Shown: positions 17,882 to 26,299, counted from the stretch's first letter. The stretch: DNA of 43,088 bases from Synechococcus sp. ATX 2A4 (GCF_024346375.1 NZ_JAGQCV010000018.1:1-43088), one strand, 5' to 3'. Made by a program: numbers and translations. Notes: generated by a model from the letters alone, not told the origin.

Positions 17882-18889
17882 TCAACGGCCGATCTTGTTG
17901 ACTTCAGCGCGGGCGCGCGCCAGCACGGCACCGGTGAGGGGCACGTAATCGAGCTGCTTGGCGATGGCCTGACCCTTGGGTGAGAGGCCCCAGTTCAGGA
18001 ACTGCTTGATGGTGTCGGTCTTGGCGCCGTTGCCACGCTGGTAAGCGAGGATCCAGGTGAAGGCGGCGATCGGGAAGGCGTTGGCGCCAGCCGGGTTGCA
18101 ATCTTCACCGCCCAGGCGAGCATCCAGCTTGACGCCGTTGAGGGCGGCAGCACCGGTGACGTCGTTGGCCATCACGAATTTGCCGGCCTTGTTCTGGACG
18201 GCGGCGCCCACGATCTTGCCTTTGACGAAGGCCTGGTTCAGGTAACCGATCGAGCCTGGGGTGCTCTGGATGATGCCAGCCACGCCTTCATTGCCCTTGC
18301 CACCGAGGCCCACGGGCCACTTGACGGCCTTGCCGGTGCCCACCTTTGATTTCCACTCAGGCGAGAAGCAGGAGAGGGAGTTGGTGAACACGTAGGTGGT
18401 GCCGGAACCGTCGGAACGGTGGGCCACCCGGATCGGGCCGGTGCCGCACTTCAGCTGTTCCCAGGTCTTGATTTTGCCGAGGAAAATGTCGGCAACCTGG
18501 CGCTGGGTGAGCTTGAGGTTCTTGCAGCTGGGGTTGTTGTAGGCAGGGGTGACGGTGCCGCCCATCATCGGAATCTGCAGGGCACCGCGCTGGGCGGTGA
18601 CACCGGCAGTGAACTCGCCCTTGGAAGCCTGCAGTTCTTCGTCAGAAGCGCCGAAATCAACGGTGCCGGCGTGGAACTGGCGAACACCGGCGCCGGATCC
18701 CACCGACTGGTAGTTCACCTGCTTCTTGGTTTCCCTGGCGAATTCAACGGCCCAGCGTTGATAGGCCGGAGCGGGAAAGCTAGCCCCGGCTCCACTGATG
18801 GAGGTGCTCTGGGCAAGGACCGGAATCACAATTCCAGCGCTGGCAGCACTGACAGCGGAGAGAATTAGGGCCTTCTTCGCGAAGGTCAT
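17882..18889 (-). CDS. pstS: Phosphate ABC transporter substrate-binding protein
   Basis: PstS captures phosphate in the periplasm for the PstCAB transporter. The 335-aa product begins with a signal peptide (MTFAKKALILSAVSAASAG... VLAQS) and continues ISGAGASFPAPAYQRWA, the phosphate-loop opening of the family, then VGSGAGVRQF, TVDFGASDEEL and HRSDGSGTTYVF, all phosphate-contacting segments. It is slightly short but complete. No pstC, pstA or pstB is adjacent. ATG 18889 is chosen because it begins the signal peptide; an upstream in-frame start would add 12 residues. A weak Pho-box-like pair lies upstream. Confidence 0.94.
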   Translation of the reverse strand: MTFAKKALILSAVSAASAGIVIPVLAQSTSISGAGASFPAPAYQRWAVEFARETKKQVNYQSVGSGAGVRQFHAGTVDFGASDEELQASKGEFTAGVTAQRGALQIPMMGGTVTPAYNNPSCKNLKLTQRQVADIFLGKIKTWEQLKCGTGPIRVAHRSDGSGTTYVFTNSLSCFSPEWKSKVGTGKAVKWPVGLGGKGNEGVAGIIQSTPGSIGYLNQAFVKGKIVGAAVQNKAGKFVMANDVTGAAALNGVKLDARLGGEDCNPAGANAFPIAAFTWILAYQRGNGAKTDTIKQFLNWGLSPKGQAIAKQLDYVPLTGAVLARARAEVNKIGR

Positions 18890-18941
18890 CAGAAAAGCCA
18901 ATTGGGGGCAACGTATTGATAGCAACGCAATGAGCCCATTT

Positions 18942-18960
18942 GCGTTATGAATGGATTAAC
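18942..18960 (-). promoter_or_regulatory. Weak Pho-box-like pair before pstS
   Basis: On the minus strand GTTAATCC and CATAACGC are 11 bases apart, each matching about 5 of 8 positions of CTTAACCT. A possible -10 (TATCAA, near 18917-18922) follows at a sensible distance. The match is much weaker than that before ptrA. Confidence 0.35.
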
Positions 18961-19123
18961 AGGTCTTCAAGAGTTGGCGGCATTGGCACATTCCGTACAT
19001 GTTGGCAACTCCATGGCCTGTAAGCCATCTCTTCTGTTGCGGTTGTAGGTGTGGCGGGGCGCTGATGGGTGAAAAGCTGGTCAGGGTTGGCCTCCCCGGT
19101 CAATCCTCAGCGCTGAGCATGTG

Positions 19124-19774
19124 ATGGTCTTGCATCTGCCCCCCTTCGAGCCCCTGCCGCCCCCGCCCGAGGTCGAGGCGCTGTTCGAAGTGCCGGTGGC
19201 GGAGCTGCAGCCCACCCAGATGTGCATCGGCCTGGCCGAGGTGCTGCACCGGCGGGCTGATTTCAGAGACGAACCCGACAAGCAGCGGCGCAGCTACCTG
19301 AGGAAGAAGCCGGTGCCGCTGGCACGCAGCGCCGCTGGTGGCCTCTGGATGGTGGACCGGCACCACCGCCTGCGCGGCCTGCTGGATGTGGACCCCAGGG
19401 CCACTGCCTTCGGCTACCTGGTGCGCCAGCTCGACCACAGCGACCGCCCCTCGGTGCTGCGGGAGCTGCAGGCGCTGGGCTGGCTGTATCTCTTCGACGG
19501 CCGCGGCCAGGGGCCCCTGCCGCCGGAGCAGCTGCCCAGCAGCCTGCTGGAGCTGCACGACGACCCCTACCGCAGCCTGGTGTGGAAGCTGAAGCGGGAG
19601 GGGGTGATCGAGCCGGCACCCCTGATCCCCTTCCATGAGTTCCGCTGGGGGGCCTGGCTGCGCAGCCGCTACCTGCCCCCGTTCACCTCCCTGCGGCTTG
19701 AACCGGCCCTGCCGGCCGCCCGCGCCCTGGCACGCTCCCAGGCCGCCTCGCGGCTGGCGGGCTGGAAGGGCTGA
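19124..19774 (+). CDS. ParB-like domain protein (PF08857 type)
   Basis: The 216-aa protein has VPVAELQPTQMCIGLAEVLH followed by KKPVPLARSAAGGLWMVDRHHRLRGLL. This is the ParB/sulfiredoxin-like fold with the catalytic-looking DRHHR motif, as in the 'putative ParB-like nuclease' family. These stand-alone proteins are not plasmid-partition ParB and their activity is unproven; sulfiredoxin-like ATP hydrolysis is also possible. GTG 19121 or ATG 19124 can serve as start. There is no ParA partner nearby. Confidence 0.75.
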   Translation: MVLHLPPFEPLPPPPEVEALFEVPVAELQPTQMCIGLAEVLHRRADFRDEPDKQRRSYLRKKPVPLARSAAGGLWMVDRHHRLRGLLDVDPRATAFGYLVRQLDHSDRPSVLRELQALGWLYLFDGRGQGPLPPEQLPSSLLELHDDPYRSLVWKLKREGVIEPAPLIPFHEFRWGAWLRSRYLPPFTSLRLEPALPAARALARSQAASRLAGWKG

Positions 19775-19806
19775 TGGTTGATTGTTGATGGTTGATGGTT
19801 GACGAG
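19772..19806 (+). repeat. Heptamer tandem repeat after the ParB-like gene
   Basis: TGATGGT, TGATTGT, TGATGGT, TGATGGT, TGACGAG: five consecutive 7-base units beginning at the ParB-like stop codon. It lies between two convergent genes, so length changes would not alter a protein. Confidence 0.7.
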
Positions 19807-19823
19807 TGATCGCTAACGGCCGA

Positions 19824-20492
19824 TCACGGTGGCGCCGGGCGGATCACCACCGCCGAACCGTTCCAGCAGAGGGTCACCGCCCGGTCGCAGATCTGCGCGC
19901 TATCGAGCTGATCGTGGCTGACCAGCACTTTCGGCCCCGGCAACGCGCTGAGCTGATCCCGCAGCAGGCGGCGGAATTCGGCGCGGGCGCCGGCATCGAG
20001 GGCGGAGAGCGGCTCATCGAGCAGCAGGGCGGCGGGCCGCCCCACCAGCGCCCGCGCCAGGGCCACCCGCTGGGCTTCGCCACCGGAGAGCTGCGGCGGC
20101 CGGCGGTCGGCCAGGGCGCCGATGCCGTAGTGATCGAGCTGCCGTTGGGCACGGCGGCGCGCCTCAGTGGCGCCGAGCCCCTGACGACGCAGCGGAAACG
20201 CCACGTTCTCCAGCGCTGTGCTGAAAGGGAAGAGCACATGGTCCTGAAACATCAGCCCCACCTGGCGCCGGTGAGGAGGCACAAACAGGCCGCTGGCCGC
20301 CTCATCGAGCAGGCGTCCGTGCAGGCGCAAGCTGCCGCTGTCGAGCGCCAGCAGGCCGGCAATCAGGCGCAGCAGGGTGGTCTTGCCGATGCCGTTGGCG
20401 CCGGTCACGGCCACGATTTCATCGCCCACCTCCAGGTGGGCCTCCAGGCGCAGGGAGCCGAGCGTGAGCAGCCCGTGCAGCTCCAGGCTCAT
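19824..20492 (-). CDS. modC: Molybdate ABC transporter ATP-binding protein
   Basis: This 222-aa ATPase has Walker A GANGIGKTTL near residue 33, Q-loop FQDHVLF, signature LSGGEAQRVALARAL and Walker B LLLDEPLSALD, followed by the switch histidine in VSHDQLDSA. It lacks the C-terminal TOBE (molybdate-binding) domain of Escherichia coli ModC, so it is a short form. Its ATG overlaps the modB stop by 4 bases (ATGA). The molybdate assignment rests on modB and modA in the same operon. Confidence 0.88.
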   Translation of the reverse strand: MSLELHGLLTLGSLRLEAHLEVGDEIVAVTGANGIGKTTLLRLIAGLLALDSGSLRLHGRLLDEAASGLFVPPHRRQVGLMFQDHVLFPFSTALENVAFPLRRQGLGATEARRRAQRQLDHYGIGALADRRPPQLSGGEAQRVALARALVGRPAALLLDEPLSALDAGARAEFRRLLRDQLSALPGPKVLVSHDQLDSAQICDRAVTLCWNGSAVVIRPAPP

Positions 20493-21295
20493 CGGCCCAG
20501 GCTCCACCAGCGCCCCCGCAGCCCGATGATCACCGCCAGGCTCAACAGCACCAGCGCGAAGCTGAGCGCATAGGCGGCAGCGGGCTGGCTTTCCAGCAGC
20601 AGGTACACCGCCAGCGGGGCGGTCTGGGTGCGGCCTTCGATGTTGCCGGCGAAGGTGATCGTGGCGCCGAACTCCCCCAGTGCCCGCGCCCAGGCCAGGG
20701 CGGTGCCGGCGGCCAGCGACGGCAGCAACAGCCGCAGCGTGACGCGCAGAAAGCAAGCGAGCGGAGCGGCGCCGAGCGTGGCGGCGGCCTGCTCATAACG
20801 GGGATCGATTCCGCGGAGCCCGCCCTCCACCGCCAGCACCAGGAAGGGCAGCGCCACGAAGGTCTGGGCGACCACCACCCCCGCCAGCGAAAAGGTGAGC
20901 TGCACGCCGAGCGCCTGGTGCAGCCAGCCGCCGATCAGACCACCGCTGCGGCCATAGGCGCCCAGCAGGGCCAGGCCGCCCACCACGGGCGGCAGCACCA
21001 TCGGCAGGATCACCAGGGCCCGCACCAGCTCCCGGCCCGGAAAGCGCTCGCGCGCCAGGCTCCAGGCCAGCGGCAGGCCGAGCAGCAGCGCGAGGGCAGT
21101 GGCCAGCAGCGAACTGAGCAGCGAGAGCCCGAGGGCCTCGCGGGCCTGGGGGGCGGCGAGGTCGCTGAGCAGGCTCGTCCAGCGCACCCCCTGCAGCAGA
21201 CCGACCAGCGGCAGGGCCAGGAACAGCACCGCCAGCAGCGAGAGCGGCAGCAGGCTGCGCAGCAGGCGGGGCGAATGGCGAACGGATCTGGCCAT
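20489..21295 (-). CDS. modB: Molybdate ABC transporter permease
   Basis: The 268-aa membrane protein has about five to six hydrophobic segments and the permease motif EQAAATLGAAPLACFLRVTL (the EAA loop), near the C-terminal third, followed by ARALGEFGATITFAGNI, typical of ModB/CysT-type permeases. ATG 21295 gives MARSVRHSPRLLRSLL; an in-frame ATG at 21340 is also possible and would overlap modA by 20 bases. Confidence 0.92.
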   Translation of the reverse strand: MARSVRHSPRLLRSLLPLSLLAVLFLALPLVGLLQGVRWTSLLSDLAAPQAREALGLSLLSSLLATALALLLGLPLAWSLARERFPGRELVRALVILPMVLPPVVGGLALLGAYGRSGGLIGGWLHQALGVQLTFSLAGVVVAQTFVALPFLVLAVEGGLRGIDPRYEQAAATLGAAPLACFLRVTLRLLLPSLAAGTALAWARALGEFGATITFAGNIEGRTQTAPLAVYLLLESQPAAAYALSFALVLLSLAVIIGLRGRWWSLGR

Positions 21296-21320
21296 GGGCG
21301 GGGGGAACGGTGCTGGCCGC

Positions 21321-22235
21321 TCAGGGCGCCGCAAAGCCATGCCGCCTCAGGATGGCCTGCCCGCGGGCCGAGGTGGCGTGGTCCACAAAGGCCCGGTCGA
21401 TCGGCCGGGCGCCGCCGGCGCGCACGATCGCCAGCCCGTACCAGGCGCTGATGTTCTGCGCCGCCGCAATCTCCACCCCCTGCACCGCCCGGCCGGCGGC
21501 GCGCACATCGGTGGCGTACACGATCGCGGCATCGGCATCACCACGGCTCACCGCCAGCAGGGTGGCGCGGGCATCGGTGCCACGGCTGAGGCGGGAACGC
21601 TCCAGGCGCACCCCAGCCCGCTGCAGTGCAGTTGCTGCATAGCGGCCACAGGGCGCCGTGGCGCCGCAGAGCGCCAGCACCGGGGCCCGGCCCAGATCCG
21701 CCAGCCCACGCAGGCGCAGGGGATTCCCCGGCTTGACGGCGATCTGCAGCCGGTTGCGGGCCAGGGGCAGCGGCTGGCTGCGCAGATGGCCGGAAGATCG
21801 GAGGGCCTCAATGCTGGTGCGGTCGGCGGCGGCGAACACATCCACCGGCGCGCCGGCCTGGATCTGACGCAGCAGCGACGACGACGCGCCCAGGTTCAAG
21901 CGCACCACGGTGCCGGGGTGACGACGGCGGAAGTCGGCAGCCAGCTCCCGGAAGGCACCGGTGAGCGAGGCGGCCGCTGAAACGGTGAGCACCTCGCTGG
22001 CGGCGGTGCTGCTGCTGCTGGTGGTGGCGGCGGTGGTGGCAGCAGTGGCTGTGGCCGTGCCAGTGGCAATGGCGGTGAACACCAGCACGGCGCTTCCGCC
22101 TGCAGCCAGGAGTGCCACCAGGCCAGCGGCGATCAGCCCTGGTGTGGCAATACGAACAGAAGCTGCGGGGGGCGGAGCGACGGCCGGGGGGACGGCAGGG
22201 GGAAACCCACCCTGGGGGAATCGTCCGGCGCCCAT
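21321..22235 (-). CDS. modA: Molybdate-binding protein ModA
   Basis: The periplasmic oxyanion-binding protein of the ModABC system. After a Pro-rich lead and a hydrophobic segment (GLIAAGLVALLAAGGSAVLV) there is a striking Ala/Thr/Ser-rich linker (about 55-80). The ModA domain then begins LTVSAAASLTGAFRELAADF, with GASSSLLRQIQAGAPVDVFA and AIVYATDVRA. The anion-binding serines are visible in SAAASL and GASSSL. The unusually long cytoplasmic-side lead suggests that the start may be later, but I see no better start codon. An upstream ATG at 22262 is also in frame. The gene diverges from a desaturase-type gene with almost no gap. Confidence 0.87.
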   Translation of the reverse strand: MGAGRFPQGGFPPAVPPAVAPPPAASVRIATPGLIAAGLVALLAAGGSAVLVFTAIATGTATATAATTAATTSSSSTAASEVLTVSAAASLTGAFRELAADFRRRHPGTVVRLNLGASSSLLRQIQAGAPVDVFAAADRTSIEALRSSGHLRSQPLPLARNRLQIAVKPGNPLRLRGLADLGRAPVLALCGATAPCGRYAATALQRAGVRLERSRLSRGTDARATLLAVSRGDADAAIVYATDVRAAGRAVQGVEIAAAQNISAWYGLAIVRAGGARPIDRAFVDHATSARGQAILRRHGFAAP

Positions 22236-22260
22236 ACGGTGAAGGGAATCGCGTTCAGGC

Positions 22261-23094
22261 ATGCAGAGCCACGGTTTCGGCTTCTACGTGGTGGTGTTCT
22301 TCGCCTTGATCGTGCTGCGCTACTTCCTCGTGGCCGGAATCTCCCATCTGCTGTTTTACCGATCGGAGCCTGCCGGTGCCACGGCGATCGTGGCCTCAGA
22401 GGCTTCACCGCAGCCCAGAACACAGCTGCAAGCGCAGGCGATCGGTCGCCGCTCCTGGCGCCACTGGATCGGCCATGACATCCGGCTTTCGGTGATATCG
22501 GCGGCGATCTTCGCGCTCGCCACCGCCGCGATGATGACGGCCTACAACCATGGGTTCACCCTCCTCTACGACGGCCTTGACGGCCATGGCCTGCTCTATG
22601 CGGCGTTCAGCTATGGCGCCGCACTGATCCTGCAGGACGGTTATTTTTACGCCACCCATCGGTTGTTCCATCACCCTGCCCTGTTCGTGCGCTTGCATCA
22701 GGGCCACCACCGTTCACCGTGCCCCACACCCTGGACCTCCTTCGCCTTCGATCCCGCCGAAGCGGCGGTTCAAGCGGTGTTCCTTGTGGCGATCGTGTTC
22801 GTGGTGCCGCTCCATGTGGTGACCCTGCTGGCGGTGCTCACCACCATGAGCGTGTGGGCGGTGGTGAACCATCTCGGCCTCGATCGGCTGCCCGGTTCAT
22901 TTCCTCACCACTGGCTGGGTCGCTGGGTGATCGGCCCCCAGCATCATTCGCTTCATCACCGCAAGCACAGCGTTCACTTCGGCCTTTATTTCACGTTCTG
23001 GGACAACCTCTGCGGCACCCAGGATCCTTTCTATAGCAGGGAACTGAGCCCTCGTCCAGAGCCATCATGCCCGGTGTCGCCTGGGACCAGCTAA
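22261..23094 (+). CDS. Sterol desaturase/fatty acid hydroxylase family protein
   Basis: The 277-aa integral membrane protein has several hydrophobic segments and the histidine clusters of the FA_hydroxylase (PF04116) family: THRLFHHPALF near residue 138, HQGHHRSPCPTPW near 150, and HHSLHHRKHSVHFG near 226. These bind a di-iron centre that hydroxylates or desaturates lipids. The substrate is unknown: cyanobacterial relatives include carotenoid ketolase/hydroxylase-like and sterol-like enzymes. It starts at the edge of the divergent modA. Confidence 0.88.
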   Translation: MQSHGFGFYVVVFFALIVLRYFLVAGISHLLFYRSEPAGATAIVASEASPQPRTQLQAQAIGRRSWRHWIGHDIRLSVISAAIFALATAAMMTAYNHGFTLLYDGLDGHGLLYAAFSYGAALILQDGYFYATHRLFHHPALFVRLHQGHHRSPCPTPWTSFAFDPAEAAVQAVFLVAIVFVVPLHVVTLLAVLTTMSVWAVVNHLGLDRLPGSFPHHWLGRWVIGPQHHSLHHRKHSVHFGLYFTFWDNLCGTQDPFYSRELSPRPEPSCPVSPGTS

Positions 23095-23209
23095 TGGGAC
23101 CAGCTAAGCGAACACCCTGCATGTTTGGGGCCGGTCATACGTTATTGCGGCTGGATCGCGGCTTGAATTGGCCAACCACTTGCAGAGCCATGCCCTTCGA
23201 TTGCTATGT

Positions 23210-23223
23210 TGAAGACGTCTTCA
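23210..23223. promoter_or_regulatory. 14-bp palindrome before the AbrB-like gene
   Basis: TGAAGACGTCTTCA is a perfect palindrome ending 13 bases before the ATG at 23237. The position suits an operator, possibly for autoregulation, but it could also be chance. Confidence 0.4.
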
Positions 23224-23236
23224 GGCGCATCCGAAC

Positions 23237-23608
23237 ATGCTCACTGGATCTGATTTGCTCGCCAAAGTCAAGGAGCTTGGCGATGCCTCCAAATCTGAGC
23301 TCGTCCGCAGCTGCGGTTATCTCAGCACCAAGAAGGACGGCACAGAGCGGCTCAACTTCACCGCCTTCTACGAAGCTCTGCTTGAAGCCAAAGGCGTGAG
23401 CCTGGGCAATGGCGCGGGTTCCCCGGTCAGCAAAGGCGGCCGCAAACTCAGCTTCGTGGCCACTGTGCAAGGCAACGGCAACCTGCTGGTGGGCAAGGCC
23501 TATACCGGTTTGCTCGATCTCAAACCCGGCGATGAATTCGAACTCAAGCTGGGCCGCAAGCAGATTCGCCTCGTGCCGGTCGGCGGCGAAGATACCGACG
23601 AAGACTGA
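23237..23608 (+). CDS. AbrB-like cyanobacterial transcription regulator
   Basis: This 123-aa protein has the cyAbrB layout: an N-terminal helical part (MLTGSDLLAKVKELGDASKS, ELVRSCGYLSTKKDG) and a C-terminal swapped-hairpin-like domain (KLSFVATVQGNGNLLVGKAY, LKPGDEFELKLGRKQIRLVP). Members bind DNA broadly and influence nitrogen and carbon metabolism in cyanobacteria. The C-terminus is acidic (GGEDTDED). A palindrome sits just upstream. Confidence 0.9.
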   Translation: MLTGSDLLAKVKELGDASKSELVRSCGYLSTKKDGTERLNFTAFYEALLEAKGVSLGNGAGSPVSKGGRKLSFVATVQGNGNLLVGKAYTGLLDLKPGDEFELKLGRKQIRLVPVGGEDTDED

Positions 23609-23625
23609 TCGTCGGCCCCGGGCGA

Positions 23626-23877
23626 TCAACCCTGAGCGAAGGGTGTCGCGGCCAGTTGCTGGCGCAGGCGATCAATTGACCGGCCGGTCCTGTCGTGCTG
23701 CGCCACCCAGACGAGCGGGCAAAGGATCAGCGAGAACCCCAGCGTGAACGGCGCCAGGCCCAAGGCCCACAGGATGCAGCGGTTCCCACAGAGGTAACGC
23801 ACCTGCTCGCTGTCGCTGATCATTCCGCACTGCCGGGCGGTCATCACGATCGCCTGTTCTTCTTCCGTCAGTCCCAT
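23626..23877 (-). CDS. Small conserved membrane protein
   Basis: The 83-aa product reads MGLTEEEQAIVMTARQCGMI, SDSEQVRYLCGNRCILWALG, with one hydrophobic segment (about 38-55, LAPFTLGFSLILCPLVW). It is a cytoplasmic acidic helix followed by a membrane anchor; I do not recognise the family. The frame stays open upstream through a tandem repeat to about 24170 without a good start, so the ATG at 23877 is used. It converges with the AbrB-like gene, 17 bases apart. Confidence 0.6.
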   Translation of the reverse strand: MGLTEEEQAIVMTARQCGMISDSEQVRYLCGNRCILWALGLAPFTLGFSLILCPLVWVAQHDRTGRSIDRLRQQLAATPFAQG

Positions 23878-24030
23878 TGCCAAGGGGGCCCATGGAGGCG
23901 CAGAACCGTTGTAGGGGCCCCATGTTGAGGTTCCGTTAAGGCCATCTGGCCAGAGCACGCACCGGCGTTTGCCGCACCACAGGCCGCTGTGTCGGCCAAC
24001 ACGGCCATGGGCGAATCCCTGCGGTGCCGG

Positions 24031-24150
24031 ATTTAGTGGCGCAGGGTTCAGCGGCGCAGACTTTTGATCGGAAAGGTTTCGAGGAGAAAGGGTTTTGAGC
24101 CAGAAGGCCTTGAGGTGAGAGGCCTTGAGGTGAAAGGTTCCGTGGTGCCG
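24031..24150. repeat. Degenerate 15-bp tandem repeat
   Basis: About eight consecutive units of 14-16 bases fill this stretch. The clearest are GGTTTTGAGCCAGAA (24091), GGCCTTGAGGTGAGA (24106) and GGCCTTGAGGTGAAA (24121), with decayed copies on both sides. The flanking bases 23878-24030 hold nothing I can support. Confidence 0.75.
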
Positions 24151-24185
24151 GTCAGCGGCAACGCGCGTGGATGGAGGCTGGTCCT

Positions 24186-24350
24186 TCAGGTGTTTTCAGC
24201 TCTTTCGATCGGGGCCAGGCTGCGCAGATAGCGCTTGCGTTGCCCGGAGGCCCAGGGCTCGTCGATGCGCGTGGTGGCGGCGCCATCGAGGACAACTTCG
24301 GGACCGGCCGGCTCAGGCGCGGCATGGGATTGGGGAAGCGACTGGTTCAT
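24186..24350 (-). CDS. Possible small protein
   Basis: A 54-aa frame reads MNQSLPQSHAAPEPAGPEVV, LDGAATTRIDEPWASGQRKR, YLRSLAPIERAENT. Third-position GC is high, as in the neighbouring genes, and the basic helix-like end (QRKRYLRSLAPIERAE) looks like a real protein. There is no clear ribosome site, and the opposite strand is also open. No family recognised. Confidence 0.4.
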   Translation of the reverse strand: MNQSLPQSHAAPEPAGPEVVLDGAATTRIDEPWASGQRKRYLRSLAPIERAENT

Positions 24351-24509
24351 GAAGACACATTAAGGAGGCACCCGGCAGGCCGTTGGTGCGCGGCACAGCC
24401 AAGCGCATGTGTCAGCGAATGCCAAGCGATCGGGCGGCCCAACCTACGGGAGGCACGATGGTGGGAGCCCCTTGCACCAGCCGGCGCCGAGGCCGAAACC
24501 CCCCGTCTG

Positions 24510-25406
24510 ATGCTGTTTCACATCCGCCACCGCCTCGATTACACCTACGACCAGCCGGTGTTCCTTGAGCCGATGACGCTGCGGCTGACGCCGCGGCAGG
24601 ACGCCAGCCAGCGGCTGCTGAGCCACAGCCTGCGCATCGTGGAGCCCCCCCTGGGCCAGGCCAGCATCGTGGAACCCGATGGCAGTGATGCCGTGGTGCT
24701 GTGGTTCAAGGAGAAGCGACAGACGCTGGTGATCGAGGTGGAGTCGGTGGTGGAGACCCTGCGGGACAACCCATTCGCCTGGATCGTCACCGATGCCGGC
24801 GCCCAGCACCTGCCGGCGCACTACCAACCGGGGGAGGCGGCCTCCCTGGCCCCCAGCCGCGGCGGAGCCGTGGCGGAGCCAGTGCGCAGCTGGGCGGCCG
24901 AGCTGGCTGCGGGCGCCCAGCACAACACGCTCGACTTCCTCACCCAGCTCACCGACACCATCCACCTCACCTTCCACCACGTGGGCCGGCCGGACGGTGA
25001 ACCACTGCCGGCCAGCGACTGCCTCACCAGCCGCTGCGGGGCCTGCCGCGACACGGCGATGCTGTTCGTGGAGTCCTGCCGTAGCCAGGGGCTGGCGGCT
25101 CGCTTCGTGAGCGGCTATTCGATGCACCACCCGCCGGAAGTGAGCGAACAGGAGCTGCATGCCTGGGCGGAGGTGTACATGCCCGGCGGCGGCTGGCGCG
25201 CCTACGACCCCAGCCTCGGGCTGGCCGTGGCCGATGGGCATGTGGCGATCGCCGCCGCCCCCGACCACCAGCTGGCCGCACCGGTGTCAGGCACCTACCG
25301 CGGCACCGGCATTGGCTCGAACATGGGCTACACCGTGCGGCTGCGGGCGGCGGCAACCGCCGCAGAACTGAACCTGCCGGACAGCGGAGGCACCGCAGTC
25401 CATTGA
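24510..25406 (+). CDS. Transglutaminase-like domain protein
   Basis: The 298-aa protein has an N-terminal beta domain (MLFHIRHRLDYTYDQPVFLE, the Bact_transglu_N pattern) and a papain-like transglutaminase core. The core has catalytic Cys in SRCGACRDTAML near residue 176, His in LHAWAEVYMPGGGW near 218, and Asp in YDPSLG near 234. The family includes proteases and amide-forming enzymes; in many bacteria it is linked to peptide or cyanophycin-like metabolism, which is not shown here. ATG 24510 is preferred over upstream in-frame starts because the family begins H-x-T-x-Y-x-Y there. It overlaps the next gene by 4 bases. Confidence 0.9.
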   Translation: MLFHIRHRLDYTYDQPVFLEPMTLRLTPRQDASQRLLSHSLRIVEPPLGQASIVEPDGSDAVVLWFKEKRQTLVIEVESVVETLRDNPFAWIVTDAGAQHLPAHYQPGEAASLAPSRGGAVAEPVRSWAAELAAGAQHNTLDFLTQLTDTIHLTFHHVGRPDGEPLPASDCLTSRCGACRDTAMLFVESCRSQGLAARFVSGYSMHHPPEVSEQELHAWAEVYMPGGGWRAYDPSLGLAVADGHVAIAAAPDHQLAAPVSGTYRGTGIGSNMGYTVRLRAAATAAELNLPDSGGTAVH

Positions 25407-26266
25407 GCCTTTCCGCCAGGCAGCCCCCCCAGCTGCACCGTCTGGCGGCCTTCACCAGCCGCGCCGATGGTGGCAATCCAGCCGGGGTGTGGGTGGGCGC
25501 GGCGTTGCCGGAAGCGGCGGCGATGCAGCGCCTGGCCACGGCGGTGGGGTTTTCGGAAACCGTGTTCCTCTCGCCGCAGCACGGCCCGCAGCGGCAGGTG
25601 CGCTACTTCAGCCCGGCGGGGGAGGTGCCGTTCTGCGGCCACGCCACGATCGCCGCCGCTGTGCTGCTGGCGGAAACCGGACCCGGCCGGAGCTTTGTGT
25701 TTCACACCCCGGTGGGGGCAGTGCCGGTGCAGGTGGCGGAGCGGGAGGGCGTGCTGCAGGCCTCGCTCACCTCGGTGGAACCCCGCCAGGCGCCAGCCGC
25801 TGATCCACTGGTGGCCGCCGCGCTCGAGGCCCTGGGCTGGCAGGCGGAGGAGCTCGACCCGGCCCTGCCACCGATGAAGGCCTACGCCGGCGCCTGGCAC
25901 CTGGTGCTGGCTGCCGCCACGGCGGAGCGGCTGGCCCGGCTCCAGTACGCCTTCGAGCCGCTCAAGGCATTGATGCTGCGCGAAGACCTGCTCACCCTGC
26001 AACTGGTGTGGCGCCAGGACCGCCAGCTGTTCCACAGCCGCAACCCCTTTCCGGTGGGCGGCGTGGTGGAGGATCCGGCCACCGGCTCGGCCGCCGCCGC
26101 ACTCGGCGGCTACCTGCGCGCCGCGGGCCTGATCCCCGTGCCCGCCACGTTGGAGATCCGCCAGGGCGAGGCCATGGGCCGGCCCAGCCAGCTGCTGGTG
26201 ACGGTTCCAGCCACCGGCGGGATCGTGGTGAGCGGCGGCGCGGTGCGCCTGCCAGCAGGGAACTGA
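25403..26266 (+). CDS. PhzF-family isomerase/epimerase
   Basis: The 287-aa protein is of the PhzF/diaminopimelate-epimerase fold. The N-terminal half has FTSRADGGNPAGV, a FSETVFLSP segment with the catalytic-type Glu, and FCGHATIAAAV. The C-terminal half has VEDPATGSAAAALGGYL. Phenazine synthesis is not implied; most family members have unknown substrates. The start is a TTG overlapping the stop of the transglutaminase-like gene (TTGA), which indicates translational coupling. Confidence 0.88.
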   Translation: MSLSARQPPQLHRLAAFTSRADGGNPAGVWVGAALPEAAAMQRLATAVGFSETVFLSPQHGPQRQVRYFSPAGEVPFCGHATIAAAVLLAETGPGRSFVFHTPVGAVPVQVAEREGVLQASLTSVEPRQAPAADPLVAAALEALGWQAEELDPALPPMKAYAGAWHLVLAAATAERLARLQYAFEPLKALMLREDLLTLQLVWRQDRQLFHSRNPFPVGGVVEDPATGSAAAALGGYLRAAGLIPVPATLEIRQGEAMGRPSQLLVTVPATGGIVVSGGAVRLPAGN

Positions 26267-26299
26267 GGCCAGAGCCGAGCCGGGCCAAGCGGAGCCAGC

